A stretch of 25,924 nucleotides of DNA from an uncultured Lentisphaeraceae bacterium (GCA_937892925.1 CALBHX010000092.1:1-25924); one strand, 5' to 3'. Positions 7,776-17,211 are shown, numbered from the stretch's first letter. The notes: generated by a model not told the origin, from the sequence alone. Made by a program: numbers and translations.

Positions 7776-9953
7776 TCATTTTCCTCCTTCCGCCGGAGCC
7801 GCAGGCACTCCGATCTTTTCAACACCTTCCCCCGCACTGTCCACTGTTTGGGCTTGAATCTCTGGCGACGACGGCTCCAATGCCTCTTTCGTCCGAACCA
7901 ACCGCCACCAAAGCATTCCACCCACGGCGGCACCCACAACCAACAACACCGCAATCACCCCCCACACCCTCGTTGCACGCCCTGTACGCGCCATAACCGG
8001 CGCCGGAACAAAGCGCTTTCCAATATAAACCGCTCGCTGCGTAAAGAACCGCCCTAGCCCTGCCGTCAGACCAATCCGTCTGTTTACTGCCCACCCAGAG
8101 GCATTCAGAATCGGAGCCAAATCCCGTGCACGCAAACGAAACCACGTCAATACCACGCTAGGAATGGACACTACCAGGATGATCGCCACCACCGCCAACC
8201 CCGTCTTCCATACCGGTGTATTCGTCAACGCCGAAAGAATTCCCGTAATTGCCGTAGCCGCAAACGAAAGCGCGATACCCAACGTTGCCAAAGACGCCAT
8301 AGCCGAACCATTCCCTGCTGTTGGCATCGCAACCGGCTCCGTTCCGTCTGCCGTCTTCTCCGCTTTATCCACCATGGCTGCTGTAGCCGCCTCATTCTTG
8401 CCGGCCACGAATTTCTTCACGGCACCTGTAAAGGCCATGCCGATCTTCCGCCATGGCGCAAAAAAAGCCTCTGGTAAACTCATTGGATTCGGCGCCAGAT
8501 GAATCAGTGTAGCCTCCCAGTCCTTACCCTCAAGGTCAAAGAATAGACCATTGCGACCAACTGCCAAAGAAGCTGCCGATCCTGCCGTAAATACCGCACA
8601 TATCGTCCGCTTCGCCCCCTCCGCCGGGCGCGATACCGAACAATACGCCAAACAGCAATTCGAAGAAGCTGCTGCCGCCGCATGCGCAGCCGCTGCCTGC
8701 TCAATTGGGAAACACAACGAACACGTCCGCCCGTCCAAATACAATGTACCTGTCTGAAAAAGCGCATTTGCACGGGGAGGATACAACTCCTCCGCATTCA
8801 CGAAGTTACGCAAAAAGCGAAGCAATCCTCCGCGCAGGGTTAACAGCCGCTGTAAATCTCCAAACGCCGCCGCCAACGGTGCCTGCGCCGTATCTGCCGC
8901 GATTGCCGCGGCAAATGCCTGTCGAACCGCCGGCTCATCAGCCAAGGCCAACACCTGTTCATCCAGCCCTGCCAACACATCCGCACCGGCAGGTTTAGCC
9001 GCCACCCACGCCGCAAACGGCGAAACGGCCTCCACCACCTGCCGCCACAATTTCTCCGTGAAACATGTTGCGCCCGGCTCAAGCGCCATTGCCACAGCCG
9101 CCGCCACATCGATCGCCGCCGCATCACTCGGGTTCACCCCCCGCTCAAATGGCACACCGCGTGCCTCAGCTGAGGGGAGCGCAACCGGAGCCTCCGGCAG
9201 TTCCGACACCTGTTTCGGCGAAGGCAGTGCCTCCCCCGCCGCGGGGTTGTATCGTAATAATGCACACGTTCGGAAAAAAAACTCCATTTTTGGCTGAAGC
9301 GAGGCCACTGCCTGCACAGCGGCCTGTGGGTTTCCCCCTCCAGGAAGCGATGCCACGGGCAGAGCCGCCCGCCAGGCCTTATAGGCTTTCAAGGCAGCAT
9401 CAAAGGCGTCTAACGTTGCCATCGAAAGGCCAACAGCACCATCCGCTCCCTTTTCGCCACCGGTAACAGCCAGTACGGCCTCCCCCACGGGCGCAAACTT
9501 TTCTCCCGCAGCCGAGGACGCCACCACGCCATCCCCATTCTGCGCAGAAGCCAGAAAGGCGGAAAAGGCCTCCCCTATCGTCTTGGCTGAAAGCATCCCC
9601 GTGGAGCTCAAACGCCACAAAAGCGCCGCCAACGGTTTTCCCTCCACGGTTTCACCATTTACTTCATCCACCGAAAGCCCTTCCGCTTCCGTGAATAAAC
9701 AATCGAACGTCTTCAGGCGAGGGCGCAGCCATGCAATTGCCGCCAATACTTCCGGCACACGTACCCGCCCATCTCCATCAATATCCAACGCCCGAGCCAC
9801 AGCCTCGCCCTCAGACCCCATAGCGGAGACCGCACAGGACAACATCAGCCAGTACTTCCGATCCAGCTCAGGAAGATGCTCAACATCCGCACCACACAGC
9901 AACCGCACCTGAATCGTACGCGCGATGGAACTGAACGAAAACATATAAGCCAT
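7776..9953 (-). CDS. Conserved EF-hand membrane protein, function unknown
   Basis: A 725-residue protein of unknown function. Near the N-terminus it has a perfect 12-residue EF-hand calcium loop at 57-68 (DIDGDGRVRVPE); two weaker DG-x-V segments at about 139-146 and 169-176 look like decayed copies. A long Ala-rich, mostly helical middle follows, then a distinct segment with LYLDGRTCSLC, CCLAYC, and VGRNGLFFDLEGKDW. From memory these words recur in a widespread uncharacterised bacterial family, which I could not check. The C-terminus has three predicted membrane segments near 553-575, 582-605 and 663-685, and a conserved-looking RARDLAPILNASGWAVN stretch. No signal peptide is evident. The start has a GGAGAGGAG ribosome site. 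It lies 60 bases after the aminotransferase and runs into speB. Confidence 0.85.
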   Translation of the reverse strand: MAYMFSFSSIARTIQVRLLCGADVEHLPELDRKYWLMLSCAVSAMGSEGEAVARALDIDGDGRVRVPEVLAAIAWLRPRLKTFDCLFTEAEGLSVDEVNGETVEGKPLAALLWRLSSTGMLSAKTIGEAFSAFLASAQNGDGVVASSAAGEKFAPVGEAVLAVTGGEKGADGAVGLSMATLDAFDAALKAYKAWRAALPVASLPGGGNPQAAVQAVASLQPKMEFFFRTCALLRYNPAAGEALPSPKQVSELPEAPVALPSAEARGVPFERGVNPSDAAAIDVAAAVAMALEPGATCFTEKLWRQVVEAVSPFAAWVAAKPAGADVLAGLDEQVLALADEPAVRQAFAAAIAADTAQAPLAAAFGDLQRLLTLRGGLLRFLRNFVNAEELYPPRANALFQTGTLYLDGRTCSLCFPIEQAAAAHAAAAASSNCCLAYCSVSRPAEGAKRTICAVFTAGSAASLAVGRNGLFFDLEGKDWEATLIHLAPNPMSLPEAFFAPWRKIGMAFTGAVKKFVAGKNEAATAAMVDKAEKTADGTEPVAMPTAGNGSAMASLATLGIALSFAATAITGILSALTNTPVWKTGLAVVAIILVVSIPSVVLTWFRLRARDLAPILNASGWAVNRRIGLTAGLGRFFTQRAVYIGKRFVPAPVMARTGRATRVWGVIAVLLVVGAAVGGMLWWRLVRTKEALEPSSPEIQAQTVDSAGEGVEKIGVPAAPAEGGK

Positions 9954-10013
9954 GGGCCCGAGCTCCTCTCCAACAATGTCGTAAACGCTGTATTAGACAA
10001 ACAGCCACCGAAC

Positions 10014-11186
10014 TCAACGCTTCAGCCCAGCACAGAACGCGGCCATTCGTGCCAACCCTTCTTCGATATTTTCCATCGAGCAGGCATAACTCAGGCGAAT
10101 GCAGCGATCATTTCCGAACGCCACGCCCGGCACCACTGCCACATGCTGCTCTTCCAGCAGGCGAGAAGCAAATTCCAACGACCCCAATCCGAAAGACATA
10201 ATATTGGGAAATACATAAAAAGCACCTTGCGGCTTGGCGCAGCGCACTCCGAGGATCGCTGAAACCAATTCGTAAATCCGGTCTCGCCGAGCAGCAAACG
10301 CCGCCACCATCTTGGTCACATCCGGCGCGGCCTCCTTCAGCGCCGCCACGGCGCCCCATTGCGCAAAGGTGTTCGGTGCAGAAGCCATGTGGCTCTGCAG
10401 CGAGGCGAGCGCCTTAGCGAAGGGTTTCGGCGCTGCAGCATACCCCAATCGCCAGCCAGTCATGGCAAAGGTCTTAGAAAAACCATTGACCGTAATGGTG
10501 TGATCATAGAAGGCCGGGCCAAAGGAAGCCATTGAAGCCTGCTCAACCTCGCCATACACCATTTTCTCATAAATCTCGTCTGACACGACCCACAAATCGT
10601 GTGCAATAGCTACCTCACCGATAACCCGCAGCTGTGCGGGAGTGTACATCATGCCCGTGGGATTTGAAGGCGAATTGATCACCACCGCCACCGTGCGCGG
10701 CGTAATGGCCGCCTCCAACTGATCCGGCCTCATCAGAAAACCGTCTTCCACCCGCGTTTCGACAAATACCGGCGTACCGCCAGCCACACGCACCATCTCC
10801 GGATACGACAACCAGTACGGCGTGGGGATAATCACCTCATCGCCGGGGTTCAACATCGTCTGAAACACCTGGGAAAGCGCATGTTTACCGCCATTAGCCA
10901 CCACAATCTGTGTCGGATCATACAGCGCGCCGTTTTCCTTTGCCAGTTTTTCACTCAAAGCCACCCGCAGCTCTGGAAGCCCCGCCGCCGCCACATACCG
11001 CGTCTTATGCGCATCTAACGCACGCTCACAAGCAACCTTAATGCAGTCAGGTGTATTAAAGTCTGGCTCGCCTGCGGCGAACGCGCACACCTTCAACCCC
11101 TGCGCCTTCAACTCCGCCGCCTTACTAGAGATCGCCAACGTTGCGGAAGGAGCGATTGCGGCAACGGTCTGATTCAACTGCTTCAT
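10014..11186 (-). CDS. Class I PLP-dependent aminotransferase (aspartate-type)
   Basis: The 390-residue protein is a fold-type I aminotransferase of the aspartate aminotransferase I-gamma kind. Visible residues are the PLP lysine Lys238 in SKTFAMTGWRLGY, Asp203 in VSDEIYEKMVY, Asn175 in NSPSNPTG, and the N-terminal AGEPDFNTP substrate loop. Aspartate/2-oxoglutarate is the likely pair, though related enzymes use prephenate or other amino acids, so no symbol is given. The frame is open to 11351, but the additional 55 residues do not resemble the family; the ATG at 11186 opens with MKQLNQTVAAIAPSATLAIS, as expected, and has AAGGAA upstream. It is the first gene of the nine-gene run after a 330-base gap. 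Confidence 0.92.
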   Translation of the reverse strand: MKQLNQTVAAIAPSATLAISSKAAELKAQGLKVCAFAAGEPDFNTPDCIKVACERALDAHKTRYVAAAGLPELRVALSEKLAKENGALYDPTQIVVANGGKHALSQVFQTMLNPGDEVIIPTPYWLSYPEMVRVAGGTPVFVETRVEDGFLMRPDQLEAAITPRTVAVVINSPSNPTGMMYTPAQLRVIGEVAIAHDLWVVSDEIYEKMVYGEVEQASMASFGPAFYDHTITVNGFSKTFAMTGWRLGYAAAPKPFAKALASLQSHMASAPNTFAQWGAVAALKEAAPDVTKMVAAFAARRDRIYELVSAILGVRCAKPQGAFYVFPNIMSFGLGSLEFASRLLEEQHVAVVPGVAFGNDRCIRLSYACSMENIEEGLARMAAFCAGLKR

Positions 11187-11516
11187 CTTTAGGTTCCTTG
11201 AGTTTCGCAAACAAATAAAGGCCGCCGGAGACATCCGGCACACAAGCTCGTTTATTATAGCAAAGCTTTTCACCTGCGAGGCGAAAATCCACCTGTCCAA
11301 ACGGCCGAGATCAGACATCCGCAGATGCCCGAACGCCCCTTTCTCAACCATTACTAATACCTTTTAGCCTTATCACGCAAGTCGAAGCAAGCAATTAAAT
11401 GGACATCTCATTACCCCGTGCTCACTCCAACGTCTAAACAGGTTTATCTCAGTCTCTCGATGCAGGGAAAAGACATGCCGGGAAGGGACACACGAGAACG
11501 AACCTCGCAGCCACAC
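11187..11516. other. Intergenic/leader region upstream of the aminotransferase
   Basis: No gene is seen between folB and the aminotransferase. A 6-bp hairpin, GCCGGA (11224-11229) with TCCGGC (11234-11239), lies about 38 bases before the start codon; on the minus strand it is followed by GGCC and a T-rich stretch, so a weak attenuator is conceivable. A -10-like TATTAG sits at 11354-11359 (minus strand), without a good -35. No terminator is visible after folB, so read-through from the upstream run is possible. Confidence 0.35.
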
Positions 11517-11936
11517 TTACTTCATAACGGTACACGCAGCAGAAGTCCCTTCATTCCGACCTGGCAAAGATGTCCCGCCATCCGAACGCTCTCTGAATAA
11601 CGACACACCCGCCACCACTCCAGGAACAGCATGCGGCTTACGCAAGGTTACGCGGCAAGCCGAGATCCGGGCATCCGCCGAAAAAACCGCGTCAATCGCC
11701 ACCTGCGCCGCACGCTCAATCATGCGGCAACGGGATCTCTCCAACGCAGCGCGAACAATATCGGCCACAGCCACATAGTCAATGGTGTCCTTCAAATCAT
11801 CCGTTTGCCCAACACGTGCCAGATCGCAGGATAGCTCCAAGTCCAAAAAAAGTTCCTGCGGATACATACGCTCATGCGGCAAATCCCCGATGATACACAC
11901 CACGCGCAGCCGCTCCAATAAGAGGTTATCCCTCAT
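11517..11936 (-). CDS. folB: Dihydroneopterin aldolase (FolB)
   Basis: FolB splits 7,8-dihydroneopterin to 6-hydroxymethyl-dihydropterin and glycolaldehyde in folate synthesis. The 139-residue protein matches the family along its core: IIGDLPHERMYPQ near 15-26, DDLKDTIDYVAVADIV around 46-61 with Tyr54, Glu74 in RMIERAAQ, and Lys100 in LRKPHAV, the usual catalytic lysine. About 24 residues beyond the normal end (after SLFRE) are low in complexity and not part of the family. The start overlaps the end of pilD by 11 bases. No other folate gene (folE, folK, folP) lies in the window, so it is separated from its pathway here. It is the last gene of run 2. Confidence 0.9.
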   Translation of the reverse strand: MRDNLLLERLRVVCIIGDLPHERMYPQELFLDLELSCDLARVGQTDDLKDTIDYVAVADIVRAALERSRCRMIERAAQVAIDAVFSADARISACRVTLRKPHAVPGVVAGVSLFRERSDGGTSLPGRNEGTSAACTVMK

Positions 11937-12996
11937 GCCCCGACTCCTTCCGATCCGCCGAAGAAAGCGGCTCCAGCTCTGTCTCTGAAGACGTCTCCTC
12001 TCGGATGGCTCGGCGGATACACCGAATACGAAAAATCAACCACCCAAGGGCCGCCAGCAGCAACGGGAAGGCCGTCATCATCAAAACGTCTTCGTGTACC
12101 AAAGACCAATCCCGCGCACACATCAATCCCCGCACAATCCACTGCCCCCAGAAAAGCCACAGCAACGCCGCCGCCCCCAATGCCGGGCCGAAGGGGATCG
12201 CCAACGGCGTCCCTTCGCGCAACACAGCGCGGCAATGAGCCACCACCAGCGCCACCGCCCCCATCACCAGCCCAATCAGCGAGGCCAGCAACAGAATGTA
12301 ACACATTCCCAACCAACCAAACACAGCACCAAAGAGCATCATCCACTTGACATCACCAAACCCGAACGCATCCTGCAAAAAGATGCGTTCACCGCCCCAA
12401 GCAATAATGAACCCTAAGGAGAACCCAGCCGCACCGCCAAGCAAACTTTGACTTAACCCCTGCCACCACACATTCTCCCCATGCAGAATCGGAAACGCGG
12501 CACTCACTGCAAAAGCCAGAAGCGTCCCTCCAAGAGAAATTCGATCCAACAAAATCCGATGATCAAAATCAATCATCACATCCACCACGGTAGAGGCAGC
12601 AAAAAGCCAGAAAAAGGGAATTAACTCTGGCACAGGGAGAACGTTCAACGCAAACAACTCCGGATTACCCCACATCTGAAACACTAACAGAAACAACAGT
12701 GCCGTCACCCCCTCGATCGCCGGATAACGGAAACTGATAGGCGCTTTGCAATATGCACACTTCCCACGTAGGATAAACCACGACAACAGCGGAATATTGA
12801 GATACCACGGAATGGTCTTGCCACACCCGAAACAGTGCGACCGCGGCACACTCACCGACTGCCCCAACGGAATCCGATAAATACATACATTCAAAAAACT
12901 CCCGACAATCGCACCCAAACACAACACAAAGGTCATAGCCAGCCTAGCATACCACGTGGCCTCCTCTTCAGGCAACCCCATCAGGAACTCAGTCAT
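11926..12996 (-). CDS. pilD: Prepilin leader peptidase / N-methyltransferase (PilD)
   Basis: An A24 aspartic peptidase of the inner membrane that trims, and usually N-methylates, type IV prepilins and type II secretion pseudopilins. The 356-residue protein is polytopic. It has the N-terminal GSFLNVCIYRIP motif, the zinc-type cysteine pairs Cys55/Cys58 (CFGC) and Cys80/Cys83 (CAYC) of the cytoplasmic domain, and the two catalytic aspartate motifs IDFDHRILLD (143-151) and FGFGDVK (Asp215). The last 30 residues form a charged Glu- and Ser-rich tail. It overlaps aroE by 8 bases and folB by 11. No pilin or secretion gene is near, so its substrates lie elsewhere; the gene placement among biosynthesis genes is odd. 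Confidence 0.93.
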   Translation of the reverse strand: MTEFLMGLPEEEATWYARLAMTFVLCLGAIVGSFLNVCIYRIPLGQSVSVPRSHCFGCGKTIPWYLNIPLLSWFILRGKCAYCKAPISFRYPAIEGVTALLFLLVFQMWGNPELFALNVLPVPELIPFFWLFAASTVVDVMIDFDHRILLDRISLGGTLLAFAVSAAFPILHGENVWWQGLSQSLLGGAAGFSLGFIIAWGGERIFLQDAFGFGDVKWMMLFGAVFGWLGMCYILLLASLIGLVMGAVALVVAHCRAVLREGTPLAIPFGPALGAAALLWLFWGQWIVRGLMCARDWSLVHEDVLMMTAFPLLLAALGWLIFRIRCIRRAIREETSSETELEPLSSADRKESGHEG

Positions 12997-13822
12997 GGCT
13001 CACCATCCCCTCTTCCACCGCACGCTCCATTGCCTCACGATTCGCTTCAAGCCCCGTCCAGAACCGAAACGATAGAGCCCCCTGCTCCACCAGCATTCGA
13101 ATGCCGTTTGCTGAACGCACCCCAGCCAAAGCCGCTTCACGCATGGTTGGCGTCTGTGGCTGACCAGGCGGAATGACAATGTCGTAAAGCACCTGCCCGG
13201 GACGAAAATCGGCCGCAACAGCCGCCGGTTCCGGACATACCGCAAGCCCGCTAGGCGAACACTGCACCACCAGATCCGCCCGACACAACGCTGCATGATC
13301 TGCCGCCTGCGCCGCCACGGCATAGTCCCGATGCAACGTTTCCGCTAACGCCTGCGCTCGTCCCGCATCCACATCCAGAAGCACCATATCTGCAATACCG
13401 GCGCCCGCCAACGAGAGCGCAATAGCTCGCCCAGCCCCGCCGCATCCAATCACTGCCGCGCGTTTTCCCTGCGGCTCGAAGCCCAACTTTGCCTTAACCG
13501 CAAGCAAAAACCCAAGGCCATCGGTGTTATGCCCCAACCAACGTCCATCTCGAAACAGTACGGTATTCACCGCTCCAAGCCGCGCCGCCTCCGGCGTCAG
13601 CTCGTCCATCATCGGCACTGCCAGCTGCTTATGCGGGATGGTCAGATTCACGCCCAAAAAGCCCTCAACCTCAGCCTGCTGCAACGCCGCCTTCAGTTGA
13701 TTCGGCGGAACGTCTCGCCGCTCATAGACGCCTTCAAAACCGATAGCCCGAAAACTAGCTTCGTGCATAATCGGCGAAAAGCTATGATTGATCGGATGCC
13801 CAAACACGGCAAAACGCTGCAT
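12989..13822 (-). CDS. aroE: Shikimate dehydrogenase (AroE)
   Basis: Reduces 3-dehydroshikimate to shikimate with NADPH, in aromatic amino acid synthesis. The 277-residue protein has the substrate motif FGHPINHSFSPIMH at the N-terminus, catalytic Lys65 in NLTIPHK and Asp101 in GHNTDGLGF (the E. coli pair is K65/D102), and the nucleotide motif VIGCGGAGRA. The position 150 region lacks the NRT motif typical of strict NADP enzymes: it reads LLDVDAGRA, with Asp where an Asn-Arg pair is usual, so NAD use or relaxed specificity is possible. The start follows GAGGTGAG. It lies 42 bases after ilvH and overlaps pilD by 8 bases. Confidence 0.94.
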   Translation of the reverse strand: MQRFAVFGHPINHSFSPIMHEASFRAIGFEGVYERRDVPPNQLKAALQQAEVEGFLGVNLTIPHKQLAVPMMDELTPEAARLGAVNTVLFRDGRWLGHNTDGLGFLLAVKAKLGFEPQGKRAAVIGCGGAGRAIALSLAGAGIADMVLLDVDAGRAQALAETLHRDYAVAAQAADHAALCRADLVVQCSPSGLAVCPEPAAVAADFRPGQVLYDIVIPPGQPQTPTMREAALAGVRSANGIRMLVEQGALSFRFWTGLEANREAMERAVEEGMVSHD

Positions 13823-13864
13823 AATCTCACCTCACAAATAAGCAGGACAGGGCGTACGAAAGCC

Positions 13865-14341
13865 TCACTCCTGCGTCATGGCAATCGAGCCAGACCGGGA
13901 AATATCGAGCACATCAAACGGGTGCATCAATGTCAGAAATTGATCTACCTGCATCTGCGAGCCAAGCATCTGAATCGTCAGCGAGTCTGGATGCACACCC
14001 AACACCTTCGCACCAAAAAGCATGGCCACCTCAATCACTGGAGCGCGGCCCGTGGCACGTGTACTCACCTTAATCAACAACGCTTCCCGGTCAATGTGCG
14101 GTTTCGCCGTTACATTATCCACACGGAACACGTTAATCTGTTTGGCCAACTGTGCCACCACCTGCTCGATCACGCGCAAATCGCCTGGAATAACGATTGT
14201 CATCTTAGAAATGGAATCATCGTTTGTGGGGCCGACGTTCAGTGTTTCAATATTGTAACCGCGCCCGGAGATCAACCCAACGATTCGCGCCAACACACCT
14301 GGGCGATTCTCCACCAACACATTCAGAATATGCTTTTGCAT
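13865..14341 (-). CDS. ilvH: Acetolactate synthase small subunit (IlvH/IlvN)
   Basis: Regulatory subunit of acetohydroxyacid synthase, normally conferring valine feedback control. The 158 residues show an N-terminal ACT domain opening KHILNVLVENRPGVLARIVGLISGRGYNIETL, of typical length, followed by the C-terminal domain beginning near KINVFRVDN. The Asn and Gly in ENRPGVLARI and the GRGYNI turn line the usual valine site, so feedback sensitivity is likely. It starts 12 bases after ilvB with a GAGGAG ribosome site, as in most ilvBH operons. Confidence 0.95.
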   Translation of the reverse strand: MQKHILNVLVENRPGVLARIVGLISGRGYNIETLNVGPTNDDSISKMTIVIPGDLRVIEQVVAQLAKQINVFRVDNVTAKPHIDREALLIKVSTRATGRAPVIEVAMLFGAKVLGVHPDSLTIQMLGSQMQVDQFLTLMHPFDVLDISRSGSIAMTQE

Positions 14342-14353
14342 GGGACACGCTCC

Positions 14354-16105
14354 TCAATTTGCATTGGCCAAAATCATCTCAGAAAGTGCTGCGCCAGGTG
14401 CAACCATCGGCAACACATTCTCATCTTCCGCCACAATACACTCAATCAACCAAGGGTGCGGATCGGCGAAAGCGTCTGTCAACGTCTGCTCCACCTCGGC
14501 CAGCGTCTTCACTCTGCGGGAACGGATGCCATACGCTTCACCCACCTTCACGAAGTCAGGTAAATAAACCGGCTCTTCGGGGGCCAGAATTCGCTCATTT
14601 TCAGGGCGGTCATTCTGAGTAAGAATCGTAGCAGAGTGCCGCCCGCCATAAAAGAGATCCTGCCACTGGCGCACCATGCCCAAGCGGGAATTGTTCAGCA
14701 CCACGAACTTGACGGGAAGCCGATGCTCAACGGCCACCACCAGCTCCTGAATATTCATCTGGAACCCGCCATCGCCATTAATTGAAACAACCAACGCCTC
14801 AGGCGTACCCAACTGCGCTCCGATGGCTCCCGGAACACCAAACCCCATCGTTCCCAACCCGCCAGAGCTGAGGAAGGAGCGCGGGCGTGTATAACGGAAG
14901 AACTGCGCCGCCCACATCTGATTCTGCCCCACATCCGTAACCACCGTGGCCGCCCCCTTGGAGACTCGGTCAATCGCCTCGATCACAGCTTGCGGCTGAA
15001 GCTTTCCATCCTTGCGCGGGAAATAAACTGCCGCCTTGGCCTCGCGCCACTTGACCACCTGCGCCAGCCAATTTGAACGATCTACCTTTTTCATCAATGG
15101 AAGCAGCTGCTCCAGCGTCTGCCGCAAATCACCACACACGGGGATATGCGTGGAAACGTTCTTCCCAATGGCAGAAGCATCCACATCGATATGGGCAATC
15201 TTAGCGCCTTGAGCAAAGTCTGCGATACGCCCTGTTACACGATCATCAAAACGTGCCCCAGCCGCGATCACGAGATCGGCCTGCTGAATCGCGTTATTGG
15301 CCGCCACTGAGCCGTGCATTCCAACCATCCAGAGCGCCAAAGGAGACGTTTCCGGAAACGCTCCGAGACCCATCAGCGTGGTGCACACTGGAATACCATA
15401 CGTTTCCGCCAACGAACGCAATAAAGCACAGCTCCCGGAAGAAATAGCACCGCCGCCCACGTAAAGCACAGGACGATGCGCCTTATTAATGGCATCAGCC
15501 AAGCGCTCCACCTGCTCAGCAGGAGGCTGAATGGTGGGATGATAGGCGCGAATCGATACATTCTGCACATCAGGCTGAGTGGTATAGGCCTGCTGAATAT
15601 TCTTAGGAATATCAATCAATACCGGCCCGGGTTTCCCCGTGGAGGCGATAAAGAATGCTTCAGAGATTGTCCGCGGCAATTCATCCACCGAACGAACCAG
15701 AAAGTTATGCTTGGTCACGCTGCGGGTGATGCCCGTAGTATCCGCCTCCTGAAAGGCATCTGTACCAATGAGGCTCATACCCACCTGCCCGGAAATCACC
15801 ACCAACGGCACACCATCCATCATGGCTGTAGCCAGGCCGGTAACGGCGTTGGTAGCTCCAGGGCCGGAGGTCACCAGCGCACAGCCCACCTTGCCTGTGG
15901 CACGAGCATACCCATCGGCCATATGAATGCCGCCCTGCTCATGACGCGGCAACACCAGCCGAAGCGGCGAAGCGTAAAGTTTGTCAAAGATATCGATCGC
16001 CTGCCCACCGGGATAACCGAAGAGGACTTCGCATCCATTACTGATCAGACCATCCACCACACATTGTGCGCCACTGCGCCCCTGTTGACTTGAAGGATTG
16101 GGCAT
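14354..16105 (-). CDS. ilvB: Acetolactate synthase large subunit (IlvB)
   Basis: Catalytic thiamine-diphosphate subunit of acetohydroxyacid synthase, making 2-acetolactate and 2-aceto-2-hydroxybutyrate for Val, Leu and Ile. The 583-residue length is normal. Seen motifs: FGYPGGQAIDIFD at the N-terminus, the ThDP-activating Glu in LPRHEQGGIHMADGYARATG, SGPGATNAVTG, and the metal/ThDP motif starting GDGGFQMN and ending in NN of VVLNNSRLGMVRQWQ. The last is the ALS-type sequence rather than that of other ThDP oxidases or carboligases. The start follows GGAG at good spacing. It stands 89 bases after ilvE and 12 before ilvH. Confidence 0.96.
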   Translation of the reverse strand: MPNPSSQQGRSGAQCVVDGLISNGCEVLFGYPGGQAIDIFDKLYASPLRLVLPRHEQGGIHMADGYARATGKVGCALVTSGPGATNAVTGLATAMMDGVPLVVISGQVGMSLIGTDAFQEADTTGITRSVTKHNFLVRSVDELPRTISEAFFIASTGKPGPVLIDIPKNIQQAYTTQPDVQNVSIRAYHPTIQPPAEQVERLADAINKAHRPVLYVGGGAISSGSCALLRSLAETYGIPVCTTLMGLGAFPETSPLALWMVGMHGSVAANNAIQQADLVIAAGARFDDRVTGRIADFAQGAKIAHIDVDASAIGKNVSTHIPVCGDLRQTLEQLLPLMKKVDRSNWLAQVVKWREAKAAVYFPRKDGKLQPQAVIEAIDRVSKGAATVVTDVGQNQMWAAQFFRYTRPRSFLSSGGLGTMGFGVPGAIGAQLGTPEALVVSINGDGGFQMNIQELVVAVEHRLPVKFVVLNNSRLGMVRQWQDLFYGGRHSATILTQNDRPENERILAPEEPVYLPDFVKVGEAYGIRSRRVKTLAEVEQTLTDAFADPHPWLIECIVAEDENVLPMVAPGAALSEMILANAN

Positions 16106-16194
16106 CCTACTGCTCCATTATTATCATCTGAAAAGAAAACACTCCGCGCCAGTTCGCTCTCTGGCGCTTCAATGCGGGCTTTAACCGCTGCACC

Positions 16195-17211
16195 TCAGCG
16201 GATTTCGTAACACCAGCCGTGTACATCCGGGGCACGCCCGAACTGAATATCCTGCATCCGATCATGTATCTCACGCAGGAGCGGGCCACACTCCGTTTTG
16301 GAGCCCACCTCAATCACTTCATCTCCACGGTGAACTTCACACACCGGGGTAACCACCACAGCCGTGCCGCATGCACCGATCTCGGCAAAGGTCTTCAATT
16401 CTTCATAGGGCACCGTCCGCACTTCCACCTTATGCCCCATATCCTTGGCCAGTTGCTGAAGCGAAAGGTTGGTAACCGAGGGAAGAACGGAGCCGGACTT
16501 CACCGTTACAAACGTGCCATCTGGTTTGAAGCCAAGGAAGTTTGAAGTAGCAAACTCTTCCACGTTGGTATGTGTTTTAGCGTCCAGATACAACTCCACT
16601 GGATAGCCCATTCCATGCGCCTTCTCATGCGCAAAGAGGCTTGCAGCATAGTTTCCGCCCACCTTTACATCACCCATACCCTGCGGCGCAGCGCGGTCAT
16701 ACTCATCAAAAATGATCGCCCGCACCGGTTTAATACCGCCTTTGTAGTAATCGCCCATCGGCATCACCATCATCAAAAACGTATACTCGCTAGCAGGCGC
16801 CACGCCAATCTGCGGGCCGGTGCCAATAAGCAGCGGGCGGACATAAAGCGTACAACCCGTGCCATACGGCGGCACATAGTCAATGTTATCCTTAACCACT
16901 CGCGTCAGTGCGTCCAGAAACATTTCCGTGGGCACCGGAGGCATAACCGTTTTCACCGCCGTCCGCTGCATCCGCTCAGCATTCATCTGCGGACGAAAAG
17001 CAACCACCTTACCGTCTTTCTGACGAAAAACCTTCAACCCTTCAAAACATTCTTGCCCGTAATGAAGACACCCGGCGGCTACAGACATAGTAATGGTGGG
17101 CTCGTTGACCAAAATACCCTTGTCCCATGCGCCATCGCGCCAGGTGTAACGAATATGACTGCGCGTAGGCATATACGCGAAGCTCAACTTGGACCAATCA
17201 ATCTCGACCAT
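16195..17211 (-). CDS. ilvE: Branched-chain amino acid aminotransferase (IlvE)
   Basis: Transfers amino groups between glutamate and the 2-oxo acids of Val, Leu and Ile. The 338-residue protein is a fold-type IV PLP enzyme of the longer (eukaryote-like, about 340-360 residue) class: it opens FAYMPTRSHIRYTWRDG, has the HYGQECFEGLK motif around 50-60, Arg125 in LYVRPLLIGTG, and the PLP lysine Lys183 in GDVKVGGNYA. The Glu/Thr loop EEFATSNFLGF near 217-227 reads differently from the common EVGTMNIFF but keeps its position. The start overlaps pncC by 14 bases and has only a weak AAAGAGAG ribosome site. Confidence 0.94.
   Translation of the reverse strand: MVEIDWSKLSFAYMPTRSHIRYTWRDGAWDKGILVNEPTITMSVAAGCLHYGQECFEGLKVFRQKDGKVVAFRPQMNAERMQRTAVKTVMPPVPTEMFLDALTRVVKDNIDYVPPYGTGCTLYVRPLLIGTGPQIGVAPASEYTFLMMVMPMGDYYKGGIKPVRAIIFDEYDRAAPQGMGDVKVGGNYAASLFAHEKAHGMGYPVELYLDAKTHTNVEEFATSNFLGFKPDGTFVTVKSGSVLPSVTNLSLQQLAKDMGHKVEVRTVPYEELKTFAEIGACGTAVVVTPVCEVHRGDEVIEVGSKTECGPLLREIHDRMQDIQFGRAPDVHGWCYEIR

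Noticed and set aside
13529..14563. A 344-codon plus-strand open frame
   Set aside because: Antisense to aroE, ilvH and ilvB, all of which match known families over their full length.
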